DNA from: Flexivirga aerilata
GTDB lineage: Bacteria > Actinomycetota > Actinomycetes > Actinomycetales > Dermatophilaceae
Length of the DNA stretch: 64,000 nt
Assembly: GCF_013002715.1 (NCBI RefSeq)
Contig: NZ_JABENB010000003.1
Location: forward strand, 248,001 to 312,000
Direction of reading: 5' to 3'
The stretch's first letter is position 1, and each line of letters opens with the position of its first letter. The translations under genes and the position numbers were made by a program. Below the pieces are notes generated by a model. It was not told the DNA's origin and ran no database searches. It worked only from the letters and a program-made list of their open reading frames with translations. Of the stretch, positions 45,468 through 54,195 are shown in pieces.

Positions 45468-46375
45468 GCGACGGAGGCACGCACCGGCGCGATGACTTCG
45501 GCACCGAAGCGCCGGATCAGGTCGGTGCCGAGAGCGCCCGAGGCGTCGGTGATGCCGGTGTTGAAGCCGCCGGCCCCGTGCTCCAGCACCGCCGAGGTCA
45601 GCGCGTCGACCCACTGACGCGCCGATCCGCCGACCCAGCGACCGTCGTCGGAGCGGGTGCTCGGCAGGTCACGATCGGTGAGCGCGCCACCGAAGTTGAA
45701 GATGGTGATGATGTCGGCCGGGTCGCGCCCCGCGGCCCGCGCCGCGTCGTCGATGCGCGCCCTGCCGTCACGGTAGGCCGGCGTCAGCCAGTCAGCGCCC
45801 TGCTGCGGGATCCAGCCATCGGTCAGGCGGCCGGTGATCGCGAGCGTGCGCGGCCCGCCCGCGCCGGTCCAGATCGGCGGCGTCGGCACCGTCGCCGGCG
45901 CGAGATGCCCTACCTGGTAATGCTTTCCGGTGAAATCCATGGCGGCGGCGGGGCCGCCGGTCAGGCCGCGGACGACCTCGATCGCCTCCTCGAAGGCGTC
46001 GACCGCCTGCTTCGGTGTCAGCTGCCGTACGCCCATCCGCGGGATGTGCTGCCAGAACCCGCCCGACCCCAGGCCGAGCGCGAAGCGGCCGTCCGACTGC
46101 GCGGTCAGCGCGGCGGCCGTGCGGGCCAGCATCGGTGCCGGGCGCAGCGGCAGATTGGTGACGCCGACGTAGCCGCCGATCGTCGTCGTGGCGCCGAGCA
46201 GGAAGGCGGTGCCGGCATAAGCCTCGATCAGGCCGGCGTTGTAGGGATGGTCCTGCAGCGAGAACAGGTCGAAACCGGAGGCCTCCGCGGTGCGCACCAG
46301 CTCGGTCCGCGCGGCGTCCTGCCCCACCGGGATGTTGGCCGGAAAGCTGAAGAGCGGGCGAGCCTGCAGACCCAT
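45464..46375 (-). CDS. LLM class flavin-dependent oxidoreductase
   Basis: A 303-residue F420- or FMN-dependent luciferase-like barrel. ELVRTAEASGFDLFSLQDHPYN opens the fold, RFALGLGSGGFWQHIPRMG is the conserved flavin-phosphate loop, and PPIWTGAGGPRTLAITGRLTDGWIP is the late glycine-rich motif. In actinobacteria most such enzymes use F420 (inference). The stop overlaps the start of the LLM-hemerythrin gene, so this is the first gene of a two-gene operon. GAGGGGAGA before the ATG serves as ribosome site. Confidence 0.9.
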   Translation of the reverse strand: MGLQARPLFSFPANIPVGQDAARTELVRTAEASGFDLFSLQDHPYNAGLIEAYAGTAFLLGATTTIGGYVGVTNLPLRPAPMLARTAAALTAQSDGRFALGLGSGGFWQHIPRMGVRQLTPKQAVDAFEEAIEVVRGLTGGPAAAMDFTGKHYQVGHLAPATVPTPPIWTGAGGPRTLAITGRLTDGWIPQQGADWLTPAYRDGRARIDDAARAAGRDPADIITIFNFGGALTDRDLPSTRSDDGRWVGGSARQWVDALTSAVLEHGAGGFNTGITDASGALGTDLIRRFGAEVIAPVRASVA

Positions 46376-46485
46376 GCGTGTCTCCCCTCGGTGCGGTTGA
46401 CAGCACGCTAACTGCCCGCCGTCGCACCCGCTTCCCCGAGCGGGAAAGACTGTGGGTTGTCACAGCGCGGTGGGAAGGTGTCGTC

Positions 46486-47256
46486 ATGACCTCGAAGCCG
46501 GAACACCCACCTGCCGTCAAGAGCTTCCGCGACGCCAACCTGCGTGGTGCGCGTTTCCGCAGTTGCGAGTTGTCGGAGGCGTCGATGCGCGGAGTGATCG
46601 TCGCCGGGATGGAGGTCGACTCGCCGTGGCTCTTCGACGGCGACGAGCCGTTCCTCGTCAACGGCGTCGACGTGCTGCCCTATGTCGATGCCGAGCTGGA
46701 CAAGCGGTTCCCCGGGCGCGGGCAGCGACATGCCGACACGCCCGACGGTCTGCGCGACGCCTGGGCGGTGCTCCAGCGCGCCTGGGCGGCCACCACCGAG
46801 CGGGTGGCGGCGATGCCGCCGGGCACGGTTGACGTCTCGGTCGACGAGGAGTGGTCCTTCGCGCAGACCCTGCGTCATCTGGTGATGGCGACCGACGTGT
46901 GGCTGGGCCGGTCGATCCTGGGGCGCGACCCCGGCTATCACCCGATCGGCCTGCCCTACGACGGCTACGCGGAGGACGGCAACGACACGTCCTTCTTCAC
47001 CACCGAAAAACCTTCGTATGACGAGGTGCTCGCCGCCCGGGCAGACCGCGTGGGGATGGTCGCCGACTATCTCGCGCAGGTCACGCCGGAGGAGCTGCGC
47101 ATCCAACGCGCCAACCCCTGGGCGCCGCAATATCCCGAGACGACCCTCAGCTGCCTGCACACCATCCTCGACGAGGAGTGGGAGCACCTGCGCTACGCCG
47201 AGCGGGACCTCGACGCGATCGCCCGCGCGGACACCCCGTCCGGTGAGCGGCCGTGA
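46486..47256 (+). CDS. DinB family protein with N-terminal pentapeptide-like segment
   Basis: A 256-residue protein. Residues about 11-42 (FRDANLRGARFRSCELSEASMRGVIVAG) resemble pentapeptide repeats. The rest is a DinB/MDMPI four-helix bundle: WSFAQTLRHLVMATDVWLGR provides one metal His, and LHTILDEEWEHLRYAERDL another His/Glu set. DinB relatives in actinobacteria include mycothiol-dependent transferases. Function not assigned. Its stop overlaps the GTG of the next, related gene, so the two DinB-fold proteins are co-expressed. Confidence 0.8.
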   Translation: MTSKPEHPPAVKSFRDANLRGARFRSCELSEASMRGVIVAGMEVDSPWLFDGDEPFLVNGVDVLPYVDAELDKRFPGRGQRHADTPDGLRDAWAVLQRAWAATTERVAAMPPGTVDVSVDEEWSFAQTLRHLVMATDVWLGRSILGRDPGYHPIGLPYDGYAEDGNDTSFFTTEKPSYDEVLAARADRVGMVADYLAQVTPEELRIQRANPWAPQYPETTLSCLHTILDEEWEHLRYAERDLDAIARADTPSGERP

Positions 47257-47924
47257 GCACCGATCCCCTCACAATCCCTCTGGAGGAGGCACGCACGGCG
47301 TGCGTGGACTCGATCGAGTCCTTCCTGGCCGCCGCGGATGCCGTGCCCGAGCTGGACCTGCTCGACGCCTCACGGTGCCGCGGCTGGTCCCGCCTCGACG
47401 TGCTCACCCATGTCGTCGGCGGAGGTCAGCAGATGCTGACCGGGCTGATCGACCGGGTCGACGACGCACCCACCGTCGACGCCGCGAGCTACTGGCCCAC
47501 CTTCCGGGCTCGCTACGGCGATGACGACCCGATCGCGGTGCTGATGGCTCAACGCCGGCGGGCAGATGCCTACGGGCGGCCCGACTCCGCGCGACGGCAG
47601 CTGCGCGACGTCGCCGCTCCCCTGCTGCGCGGCGTGTCCGCTCTGCCTGATGGCCAATACCGCTGGGGCAGTGAGGTATTCGCGGCGGGCGATTACCTCG
47701 CCGTCTGGGCGGTCGAAAACGTCGTGCACCAACTCGACCTCGCGACCGACGCCCCGCTGCCTGCCTCGGCGCTGGAGCTCGGCCGGCGCACGGTGGATGC
47801 GTTGTTGGCGACCCCGTTCCCGACGGAGTGGACCGACGAGCAGGCCGTGCTGGTCGGCACCGGGCGCGTGCCGGTGCCGGAGGGGCTGCCGTCATACGGT
47901 GCGGAGGTGCCGGTGCTCGGCTGA
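47253..47924 (+). CDS. Maleylpyruvate isomerase N-terminal/DinB-type (mycothiol-dependent-like) protein
   Basis: A 223-residue protein with the TIGR03083-like fold: CRGWSRLDVLTHVVGGGQQM contains the first metal His, and VWAVENVVHQLDLATD the later E/H pair that completes the metal site in mycothiol-dependent maleylpyruvate isomerase relatives. The thiol partner and substrate are unknown. GTG start overlapping the stop of the DinB gene. The pair suggests a thiol-dependent detoxification step (inference). Confidence 0.78.
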   Translation: MSTDPLTIPLEEARTACVDSIESFLAAADAVPELDLLDASRCRGWSRLDVLTHVVGGGQQMLTGLIDRVDDAPTVDAASYWPTFRARYGDDDPIAVLMAQRRRADAYGRPDSARRQLRDVAAPLLRGVSALPDGQYRWGSEVFAAGDYLAVWAVENVVHQLDLATDAPLPASALELGRRTVDALLATPFPTEWTDEQAVLVGTGRVPVPEGLPSYGAEVPVLG

Positions 47925-47934
47925 GCGAGCGGTC

Positions 47935-48348
47935 TCAGCCCGCCGACACGAGCAGGCAGAACGGGTGCCCGGCCGGGTCGACCAGCACGTAGAGCGGCTC
48001 GTCCGGCTCGTCGCTGCGATCGAAGCGCAGGGTGGCACCGAGGGCCTCGGCCCGCGCCCGCTGCCGCTCCAACTCCTCCCGGGTCGGCACCCGGAAGTCG
48101 TGATGCATCTGCTTCGGCACCACATGCGACGGCCAGGTCGGCCGGTTGAGGTGCGGCACCTGCTGGATCGCGAAGACCCGCCCGCCGTCGGCGTCGAGCA
48201 GCACCAGCCAGTCGGCGTCGTCGTCGCCGGTTGCGGGCACCTCGTCGCCCGGTCGGTAGTGCAGACCGAGGAACTCGCGGTAGAACTCCGCGAGCGCCCG
48301 GCAGTCGGTGGCGTCCAGCGCGGTGTGCATCAGGATCGGGAAGCTCAT
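47935..48348 (-). CDS. VOC family protein (glyoxalase-like)
   Basis: A 137-residue single VOC domain: ALDATDCRALAEFYREFLGLHYRPGD begins the fold, MHHDFRVPTREELERQRARAEALGA is the middle helix with HHDF, and LYVLVDPAGHPFCLL closes it. Unknown substrate. The ATG overlaps the stop of the YcaQ-like gene upstream (ATGA), so it is translationally coupled to it. Confidence 0.85.
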   Translation of the reverse strand: MSFPILMHTALDATDCRALAEFYREFLGLHYRPGDEVPATGDDDADWLVLLDADGGRVFAIQQVPHLNRPTWPSHVVPKQMHHDFRVPTREELERQRARAEALGATLRFDRSDEPDEPLYVLVDPAGHPFCLLVSAG

Positions 48349-49460
48349 GACGCGCTCCAATCTAGGTCGAGTGCGAGCCAGCGCGCCAGGGAAGCGATCT
48401 CCCGATCGATCGCCGACGTCATCGCCGCGGTGAAGTCGACGTCGCGGTGCAGCGCGTTGACCCGCAGCACGCCACGGTCGAAGTCGGTCTTCGCGTCCAG
48501 CTTGCCGACGAGCCGGTCGCCATAGAGCACCGGGAGCGCGTAGTAACCCCAGCGGCGCTTGGCCTTCGGCTTGTACATCTCGAGCTGGTAGTCGAAGTCG
48601 AACAGCTCGGTCATCCGCTTGCGGTCGAAGATCAGCCGGTCCAACGGCGAGAGGATCGCCGCTCGCCCGCGGAACGGCTGCCCCAACTGCTCCGGATCGA
48701 CCCGCCATCGCCCGCGCACCCCCTCGACCACGGCCTCCTCCCCCGCACGGCCGGCGTCGTTGCGCTCACCCGACGGCAACTCGGCGGCGCGGCCGCGTGC
48801 GATCCCGAGCGACGTCAGCCGGCGCCGGTCGCGCTCGGCCACCGCTTCGGCGTCGGGCACGGTCTCGGTCTCGGGATAGACACGTTCGGCGAGGTCCCAG
48901 ACCCGGGCACCGGACCGATCGCGTCCGGCAACCGCCACCTCCCCGCGAGCCGCCATGAAGTCGAGCATCCGCACGACGTTCTGGTTGTTGGTCCAGCCGC
49001 TCGACCGCCACGGCACCTCGCAGGTGTCCTCGAACGCGGCGGCCGGCTGCGGCCCGTCCGCGCGCAGCTGGGCGAGGATGTCGTCACGACACAGAAAATT
49101 GGCGTCGAACCATTCCGCCTGGGCAATCTCCCAGTCCCGCAACGGTTCTCGGCCCGGCCAGAGCGCCATCTCCGCGCGGAACAAGCCGATGTCGTCCGCC
49201 GGCCGCAGGAAGCTGCTCAGCTCCACGAGCTCGCCGGCCGCCACCAGGTCCTCCAGCTCCCCGGGCCGGTATGCCGGGCCGAGCCGCGACCAGCAGACGA
49301 GCTCGGGACTGGGTGCGACCGCGTTGACCAGATCGACCTGCACCGCATAGAGCTGGCGCACGACCGCCCGCAGGTCGGTCGGGCGCGGAGCGCTCAGCAG
49401 CTGTGCGCGCACGGCGATGCGTCGCGCGTCGGTCTTGCTGAGGTGGTGCACCTGCGGCAT
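48345..49460 (-). CDS. YcaQ-type winged-helix DNA glycosylase family protein (HTH_42)
   Basis: A 371-residue protein of the winged-helix family that includes YcaQ/AlkX and AlkZ, DNA glycosylases acting on alkylated bases and interstrand crosslinks. The best-conserved stretch is SPLDRLIFDRKRMTELFDFDYQLEMY followed by KPKAKRRWGYYALPVLYGDRLVGKLDAK. AlkZ-type QxQ is not evident, and a YcaQ-like QxD appears as AVQVDLVNAV. The ATG at 49460 is preferred to the one at 49490. Coupled to the downstream VOC gene. Confidence 0.82.
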   Translation of the reverse strand: MPQVHHLSKTDARRIAVRAQLLSAPRPTDLRAVVRQLYAVQVDLVNAVAPSPELVCWSRLGPAYRPGELEDLVAAGELVELSSFLRPADDIGLFRAEMALWPGREPLRDWEIAQAEWFDANFLCRDDILAQLRADGPQPAAAFEDTCEVPWRSSGWTNNQNVVRMLDFMAARGEVAVAGRDRSGARVWDLAERVYPETETVPDAEAVAERDRRRLTSLGIARGRAAELPSGERNDAGRAGEEAVVEGVRGRWRVDPEQLGQPFRGRAAILSPLDRLIFDRKRMTELFDFDYQLEMYKPKAKRRWGYYALPVLYGDRLVGKLDAKTDFDRGVLRVNALHRDVDFTAAMTSAIDREIASLARWLALDLDWSAS

Positions 49461-49500
49461 ACGCACGACCGTATGCCGCAGGTGCGACAAGCGGAACTGA

Positions 49501-50193
49501 TCAGGAGGTAGCCGCGGCCGCCTCGTCGATCAGGTCGGCGATCGCGGCCGGCTGTGACGCCAGCGACGCGTGGCTGGCGTCGAGCTCGATGGTCTTCTTC
49601 GGGTTCATCCGCTGCGCCATCCGGCGCTCGTTGTCCGGGTCGATCATCCGGTCCTGCGTCGACACCTGATACCAGGTCGGCTTGGCCTTCCACGCCGGCT
49701 GGGTGACGTTGTCGCCGAAGGTCGAGGCCAGCGGCGCCTTCTGGGTGACCGCCATGACGAGCGCCTGGTCCTCGGGCAGGTCCTGGCAGAAGCTCTCGCC
49801 GAACTTGTCCTGTGTGACCCAGAGGTAGCCGTCCGAGTCCGGCGCGACGTTTTCGATCGCTGCCGGCGGGTGCTCCTCGCTGATCCCGCCCGGGCTCTCG
49901 CCCGCGTCGGGTGCGAACGCCGCGACATACACCAGGCCCACCACGTTGGGCTGGTTGCCGGCCTCGGTGATCACCGCACCGCCGTAGGAGTGGCCGACGA
50001 GCAGCACCGGCCCGTCGATCTGGGCGACCATCTTGCGGGTGCGTTCGGCGTCGTCGGCCAGCGAGGTCAGCGGGTTCTCGACCGCGTGCAGGTCGGTGTA
50101 ACCGCGCTTGTTGAGTTCGGTGATGACCCCGGCCCAGTGGGCGGCGCCGCCCCAGAAACCGTGGACGAGTACGACTGCCGGCTTGTCGGCCAT
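49501..50193 (-). CDS. Alpha/beta hydrolase
   Basis: A 230-residue alpha/beta hydrolase. VVLVHGFWGGAAHWAGVI gives the oxyanion hole, and the nucleophile elbow is LLVGHSYGGAVITEA (GHSYG). The acid is probably the aspartate in STQDRMIDPD, and the histidine in LDASHASLASQP. This is the small esterase group often annotated as an arylesterase or salicylate-esterase-like protein; no lid domain. Cytoplasmic. GAGAGGTTCC upstream is the ribosome site. Confidence 0.87.
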   Translation of the reverse strand: MADKPAVVLVHGFWGGAAHWAGVITELNKRGYTDLHAVENPLTSLADDAERTRKMVAQIDGPVLLVGHSYGGAVITEAGNQPNVVGLVYVAAFAPDAGESPGGISEEHPPAAIENVAPDSDGYLWVTQDKFGESFCQDLPEDQALVMAVTQKAPLASTFGDNVTQPAWKAKPTWYQVSTQDRMIDPDNERRMAQRMNPKKTIELDASHASLASQPAAIADLIDEAAAATS

Positions 50194-50281
50194 TGGTGGA
50201 ACCTCTCGATCGGGGAACCTGCGGGCGATCTGACAACCGCCCAGGTCAACGTAACAACATCCGATGCCTGGTGGAGCCGGA

Positions 50282-50307
50282 GGAATGCCCAGGTTTGACC
50301 CGGTGTT
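50282..50307 (+). promoter_or_regulatory. Sigma-R/SigH-like promoter of the DsbA-family gene
   Basis: GGAAT (50282-50286) and GTT (50305-50307) are separated by exactly 18 bp, matching the actinobacterial SigR/SigH thiol-stress consensus GGAAT-N18-GTT. The ATG at 50316 lies 8 bp after the -10 GTT, so the mRNA would be leaderless or nearly so. Confidence 0.7.
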
Positions 50308-50315
50308 CCCCCACC

Positions 50316-51038
50316 ATGAAGGTGGACATCTGGTCAGACATCGCGTGCCCCTGGTGCTACATCGGCAAGCGCCGCTTCGAAGCGGGACTGAAGAACTTCG
50401 CACATGCCGACGATGTCGAAATCGCTTGGCACAGCTTTCAATTGGACCCAAGCCTGCCCGAGCACTACGACGGCAGCGAGGTCGACTACCTCGTCGAGCG
50501 CAAGGGTATGCCGCGCGCCGGGGTCGAGCAGATGACCGCACACGTTAAGGCGCAGGCCGCCGAGGTCGGGCTCGACTACGACTTCGACAACCTCGTGGTC
50601 GCCAACAGCCTGCGCGCCCACCGGCTGCTGCACCTGGCCGCACGCCACGGCGTCGCGGACGCGGTCAAGGAAGCGCTCCTCTCGGCGCACTTCGAGCGGG
50701 GCGTCGACATCGGCGACCCGGACCGCCTGGTCGAGATCGGCACGGCCGCGGGCCTTGCCGCCGACGAGGTGCGCGCCGCGCTCGACGACGAGACGCTGGG
50801 CGCCGAGGTCGAGGCCGACTTCGCGCGGGCGCGGGCCTACGGGATCCAGGGTGTGCCGTTCTACGTGATCGACGAGAAGTTCGGCGTGTCCGGCGCGCAA
50901 CCGGCCGAGGTGTTCACCGACGCACTCAACCAGGCGTGGGCCGATGCCCACCCGCTGGTGATGCCGGTCGCCGAGGGCGCGGTCTGCGGCCCGGACGGCT
51001 GCGACCCGGTCGAGCAGAAGGCGTCCGACGCCAAGTGA
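50316..51038 (+). CDS. DsbA family oxidoreductase (FrnE-like)
   Basis: A 240-residue thioredoxin-fold protein with a helical insertion. The redox site is SDIACPWCYIGKRRFE (C11-P-W-C14), and the cis-proline loop is GIQGVPFYVIDEKFGVSGAQP. There is no signal peptide, so it acts in the cytoplasm like FrnE. A second cysteine pair near the C-terminus (VCGPDGCDP) resembles the extra swapped motif described for FrnE proteins. The SigR-type promoter directly upstream fits a role in disulfide stress. Confidence 0.9.
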   Translation: MKVDIWSDIACPWCYIGKRRFEAGLKNFAHADDVEIAWHSFQLDPSLPEHYDGSEVDYLVERKGMPRAGVEQMTAHVKAQAAEVGLDYDFDNLVVANSLRAHRLLHLAARHGVADAVKEALLSAHFERGVDIGDPDRLVEIGTAAGLAADEVRAALDDETLGAEVEADFARARAYGIQGVPFYVIDEKFGVSGAQPAEVFTDALNQAWADAHPLVMPVAEGAVCGPDGCDPVEQKASDAK

Positions 51039-51057
51039 TCGCAGCGCAATTCGCCGC

Positions 51058-52641
51058 TCAGACCTCCGGCGTCCAGTAGGTGACGATGCGCTCGGTGAAG
51101 ACCGAGCCGCTGTCGGTGGTGACCGTGAGGGTCTGCGGCGTGATGTTGTAGACCGACTGATTCTTGGTCAGCAGCCAGCCGTCGCCGATCCGGTTCACTT
51201 CGTTGATCACCACTGACCCCGCGGAGTCGTCCCACCCCTTGTAGTAGGCGGGCGCGGCGTCGCCCGCCTTGTCGCAGATCGAGAATTTCGCGCGGTGGGT
51301 GACCGCGGGGTCGGTGGTGCTCGGATAGACGGTGCTTCCGACCGCCAGGGCCTGGTCACTGCCCTCGCAGCGTGCGCTTGGCTGGTCGGTGAAGCCCTGC
51401 CGGTCCCAATTGGCATTCACCGGAATCGGTTTCACCGGTGTGGTCGGTTCCGTCGACGGAGTCGCGCTGGGCAGCAGGCTGCTGTGACCGACGACGCCGA
51501 CCGGGTCCGATGCGGAGGCTGACGGCTCGCCGCTGCCGCCGAACGGATCGAGCAGGAGGGCACCGGCGACGGTCGTCGCACCGACGACCAGTGCGGCGAT
51601 CCCCCACAACCACGGGTTGTTGCCGCGCCGACGGCTGCCCGGTCCGGGCGCGGGGTGTGGCGGCCGCGTGGCGGGCCGGGCACCCCCGTGGGAAGTCGCC
51701 CTCGGTGACGGGCCTGCGCGGGGCCGCCCCCGCGGCACCGGCGCGGAGTGCGCCACCGGCATCGGCCGGGACAGCTCCCGGTGCACCCGCGACCGAGCGG
51801 TGCCGGACAGCGCGTCGGCGGCGTCGCGCACGAGCGCACCGGCATTCGCCGGGCGGTCCGCCGGGTTCTTCGCGAGCGCCCGCTGCACGACCGCGTCGAG
51901 GGCGGACATGTCGGTGTCGGGCAACCGCGCGGGCAGGTGCGGCGGCGCGTCATACAGGTGCGCCTTGATCAGCCGGCTGAGGTCGCGATGCGCGAAAGGC
52001 GCTGTGCCGGCGAGACATTCGTAGAGCACGCAACCGAGTGCGTAGACATCCGAGCTCGCCGTCACCGGGCTCTCGTCGAAGCGCTCCGGTGCCATGTATC
52101 GCACCGACCCCATCGCACTGCCGTCGCGTGTCACGCGCGTCTCGTCGGGCCGCGCCGCGATGCCGAAGTCGGCCAGGTAGGCGAAGTCGCCGTCGGTGAC
52201 GATGATGTTCTCCGGCTTGACGTCGCGGTGCACCAGGCCGTCGGCGTGCGCCGCGTCCAGGGCCGCGGCAACCTGGCCGAGCAGCGCCAGGGCCCGCGTC
52301 GGCGGCATCGGGCCGTCGCGCATCACCTCCCGCAACTCCTTGCCGTGCACCAGGCGCATGTCGATGAAGAGCACGCCGTCGATCTCGCCGAAGTCGTGGA
52401 TGGGGATGATGTGCGGCTCCCCCAGCCGGGCGGCGAGCCGCGCCTCCCGGCGGAAGCGGTCACGGTAGGCGGCGTCGGCCGCGAGGTCGGTCGGGAGCAG
52501 CTTCAGCGCGACGTCCCGCTCGCGCACCGTGTCGAATGCCGAGTAGACAACCCCCATCCCTCCCCGGCCGAGCACCTCACCGAGCCGGTACGGCCCGAAA
52601 CTGCGCTCGTCCGAGTCTGATTCGTTATCGTCTTCGCCCAT
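51058..52641 (-). CDS. Membrane serine/threonine protein kinase (PknB-like)
   Basis: A 527-residue receptor-type kinase. Kinase domain 17-280: GRGGMGVVYSAFD glycine loop, K47, LVHRDVKPENI (D140), DFG (158-160) and MAPERF. A proline- and arginine-rich linker (about 290-350) leads to one membrane span (NPWLWGIAALVVGATTVAGALLL). An extracellular tail of about 140 residues, not made of PASTA repeats, carries three cysteines (C-E-G, ICDK and others). It would sense an unknown extracellular cue. The ATG at 52641 has GGAGGGG upstream. Divergent from the FAD oxidase gene by 51 bp. Confidence 0.9.
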   Translation of the reverse strand: MGEDDNESDSDERSFGPYRLGEVLGRGGMGVVYSAFDTVRERDVALKLLPTDLAADAAYRDRFRREARLAARLGEPHIIPIHDFGEIDGVLFIDMRLVHGKELREVMRDGPMPPTRALALLGQVAAALDAAHADGLVHRDVKPENIIVTDGDFAYLADFGIAARPDETRVTRDGSAMGSVRYMAPERFDESPVTASSDVYALGCVLYECLAGTAPFAHRDLSRLIKAHLYDAPPHLPARLPDTDMSALDAVVQRALAKNPADRPANAGALVRDAADALSGTARSRVHRELSRPMPVAHSAPVPRGRPRAGPSPRATSHGGARPATRPPHPAPGPGSRRRGNNPWLWGIAALVVGATTVAGALLLDPFGGSGEPSASASDPVGVVGHSSLLPSATPSTEPTTPVKPIPVNANWDRQGFTDQPSARCEGSDQALAVGSTVYPSTTDPAVTHRAKFSICDKAGDAAPAYYKGWDDSAGSVVINEVNRIGDGWLLTKNQSVYNITPQTLTVTTDSGSVFTERIVTYWTPEV

Positions 52642-52692
52642 TTCGTCCCCTCCTGGCACCAACCCCCTGCCCGGCCGGCACGTCTTCACAGT

Positions 52693-54141
52693 ATGCAGAC
52701 GATCACGCGACGGGGCGCGTTGATGGCGGCCACCGCATCTTTGACCAGCGGCCTGGCCGCGATATCGGACCCGCCCGCCGACGCGGCGGCCGGTGCACCG
52801 AGCCGGGCCGACTGGGTGGCGTTCGCGCGCACCGTCGCCGGGCCGGTCTACCTGCCGGGCACCGCGTCATACACCACCGGCAAGCAGCTGTTCGACCGCA
52901 GGTTCGACGGCTCCACGCCCGCCGCGGTCATGGTTGTGCAGCGTTCGGCGGACATCGGCCGGGCGATGGCCTTCACCCGCCGCTTCGGCATGCAGGTCAC
53001 CGCGCGCAGCGGCGGACACTCGTATGTCGGTGCGTCCGCCGCCGCCCGCACGCTCGTGCTCGACCTGCGCCCGCTGCGCAGCGTCAGCTACGACCCCTCC
53101 AGCGGCACCGTGCTCGTCGGCGCCGGCGCGGGTCTGTTCGACGTAAAGCGCCAGCTCGCCGCGCGCGGCCGGGCGCTGCCGACGGGCACCTGTCCGACCG
53201 TCGGTGTCAGCGGTCTCACCCTCGGCGGTGGCCTCGGAGTGGAGTCGCGGGCGCATGGTCTGACCTGCGACCGGCTGGTCGCCGCGACCATGACGCTGCC
53301 CGACGGCCGGTCGATCACCGTCGACGCCGCACACTCCCCCGGCGCGTTCTGGGCGCTGCGCGGAGGCGGCGGGGGCAATCTCGGCGTGGTCACCGCGCTG
53401 CGTTTCGCCACCCACGCGGCGACCGCCAAGGGCATCTTCACGCTGACCTTCGCCGGCAGTGCCGCCGCCCGGGTCGTCACCGGCTGGGCCCGCTGGGTCG
53501 CCTCCGCTCCGCGGTCACAGTGGGCCGGCGTGCATCTCGACGCGCTCGGCAACGGCAGGCTGCACGTGAGCATCCTCGGCGTCACCGAGGCGGGGGCGGA
53601 GCGGTCTGCCGCCGCGGCGGTGCGGTCCGCCGTCGGGGTCGCCCCGGTCGGCCAGTCCTACCGGCGCCTGTCCTACCTCGACACCGCCGTCTATCTGGGC
53701 GGCGGCACGACCTCGGCCCGGCAGGGCTTCGTCGGCGGCTCCGACGTCTTCGCCCGCCTCGATGCCGACGCCGCTGCCGCCATCGTCGCCGCGGTCACGG
53801 GCCGGTCCCGGGCCGGCGGCACCGGCAGCGCCCTGCTCGACCCGCTCACCGGAGCGGTCGGCGACCCGGCACCGACCGCGACCGCCTTCCCCTGGCGCAA
53901 CCACCTCGCCTCCCTGCAGTGGTATGTCGGCGTCGGGGCGCCGTCCGGCTATGCCTCGGCGGCCGCCTGGATCGGCACGGCGCACCGGGCGGTCGGCCGA
54001 TGGTCGTCCGGCGGCTACGTCAACTACCTCGAGACCGGGCAGCCCGCCGCCCGCTACTACGCCGGCAACCTGCCCCGGCTGGCGCAGCTGCGTGCCGCCT
54101 ACGATCCCGGTCGCCGGGTGCACAGCGGGCTCACCTTCTGA
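52693..54141 (+). CDS. FAD-linked oxidase, berberine-bridge (BBE)/GlcD type
   Basis: A 482-residue PCMH-type flavoprotein. An RR motif near the N-terminus (ITRRGALMAATASL) followed by a hydrophobic stretch suggests Tat export. FAD is likely attached twice: H109 in ARSGGHSYVG and C167 in LPTGTCPTVGVSGLTLGGG, as in berberine-bridge and related oxidases. The NYLETGQPAARYYAGNLPRLAQLRAAYDP C-terminus is the BBE module. Known members oxidise sugars or alkaloids with O2; the substrate here is unknown. Monocistronic, followed by an MFS gene. Confidence 0.87.
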   Translation: MQTITRRGALMAATASLTSGLAAISDPPADAAAGAPSRADWVAFARTVAGPVYLPGTASYTTGKQLFDRRFDGSTPAAVMVVQRSADIGRAMAFTRRFGMQVTARSGGHSYVGASAAARTLVLDLRPLRSVSYDPSSGTVLVGAGAGLFDVKRQLAARGRALPTGTCPTVGVSGLTLGGGLGVESRAHGLTCDRLVAATMTLPDGRSITVDAAHSPGAFWALRGGGGGNLGVVTALRFATHAATAKGIFTLTFAGSAAARVVTGWARWVASAPRSQWAGVHLDALGNGRLHVSILGVTEAGAERSAAAAVRSAVGVAPVGQSYRRLSYLDTAVYLGGGTTSARQGFVGGSDVFARLDADAAAAIVAAVTGRSRAGGTGSALLDPLTGAVGDPAPTATAFPWRNHLASLQWYVGVGAPSGYASAAAWIGTAHRAVGRWSSGGYVNYLETGQPAARYYAGNLPRLAQLRAAYDPGRRVHSGLTF

Positions 54142-54195
54142 TCGAGGTTGAAGCTTGCGCGCCGCACCGTCGGCCGTGATGTGCAAGGGTGCACC

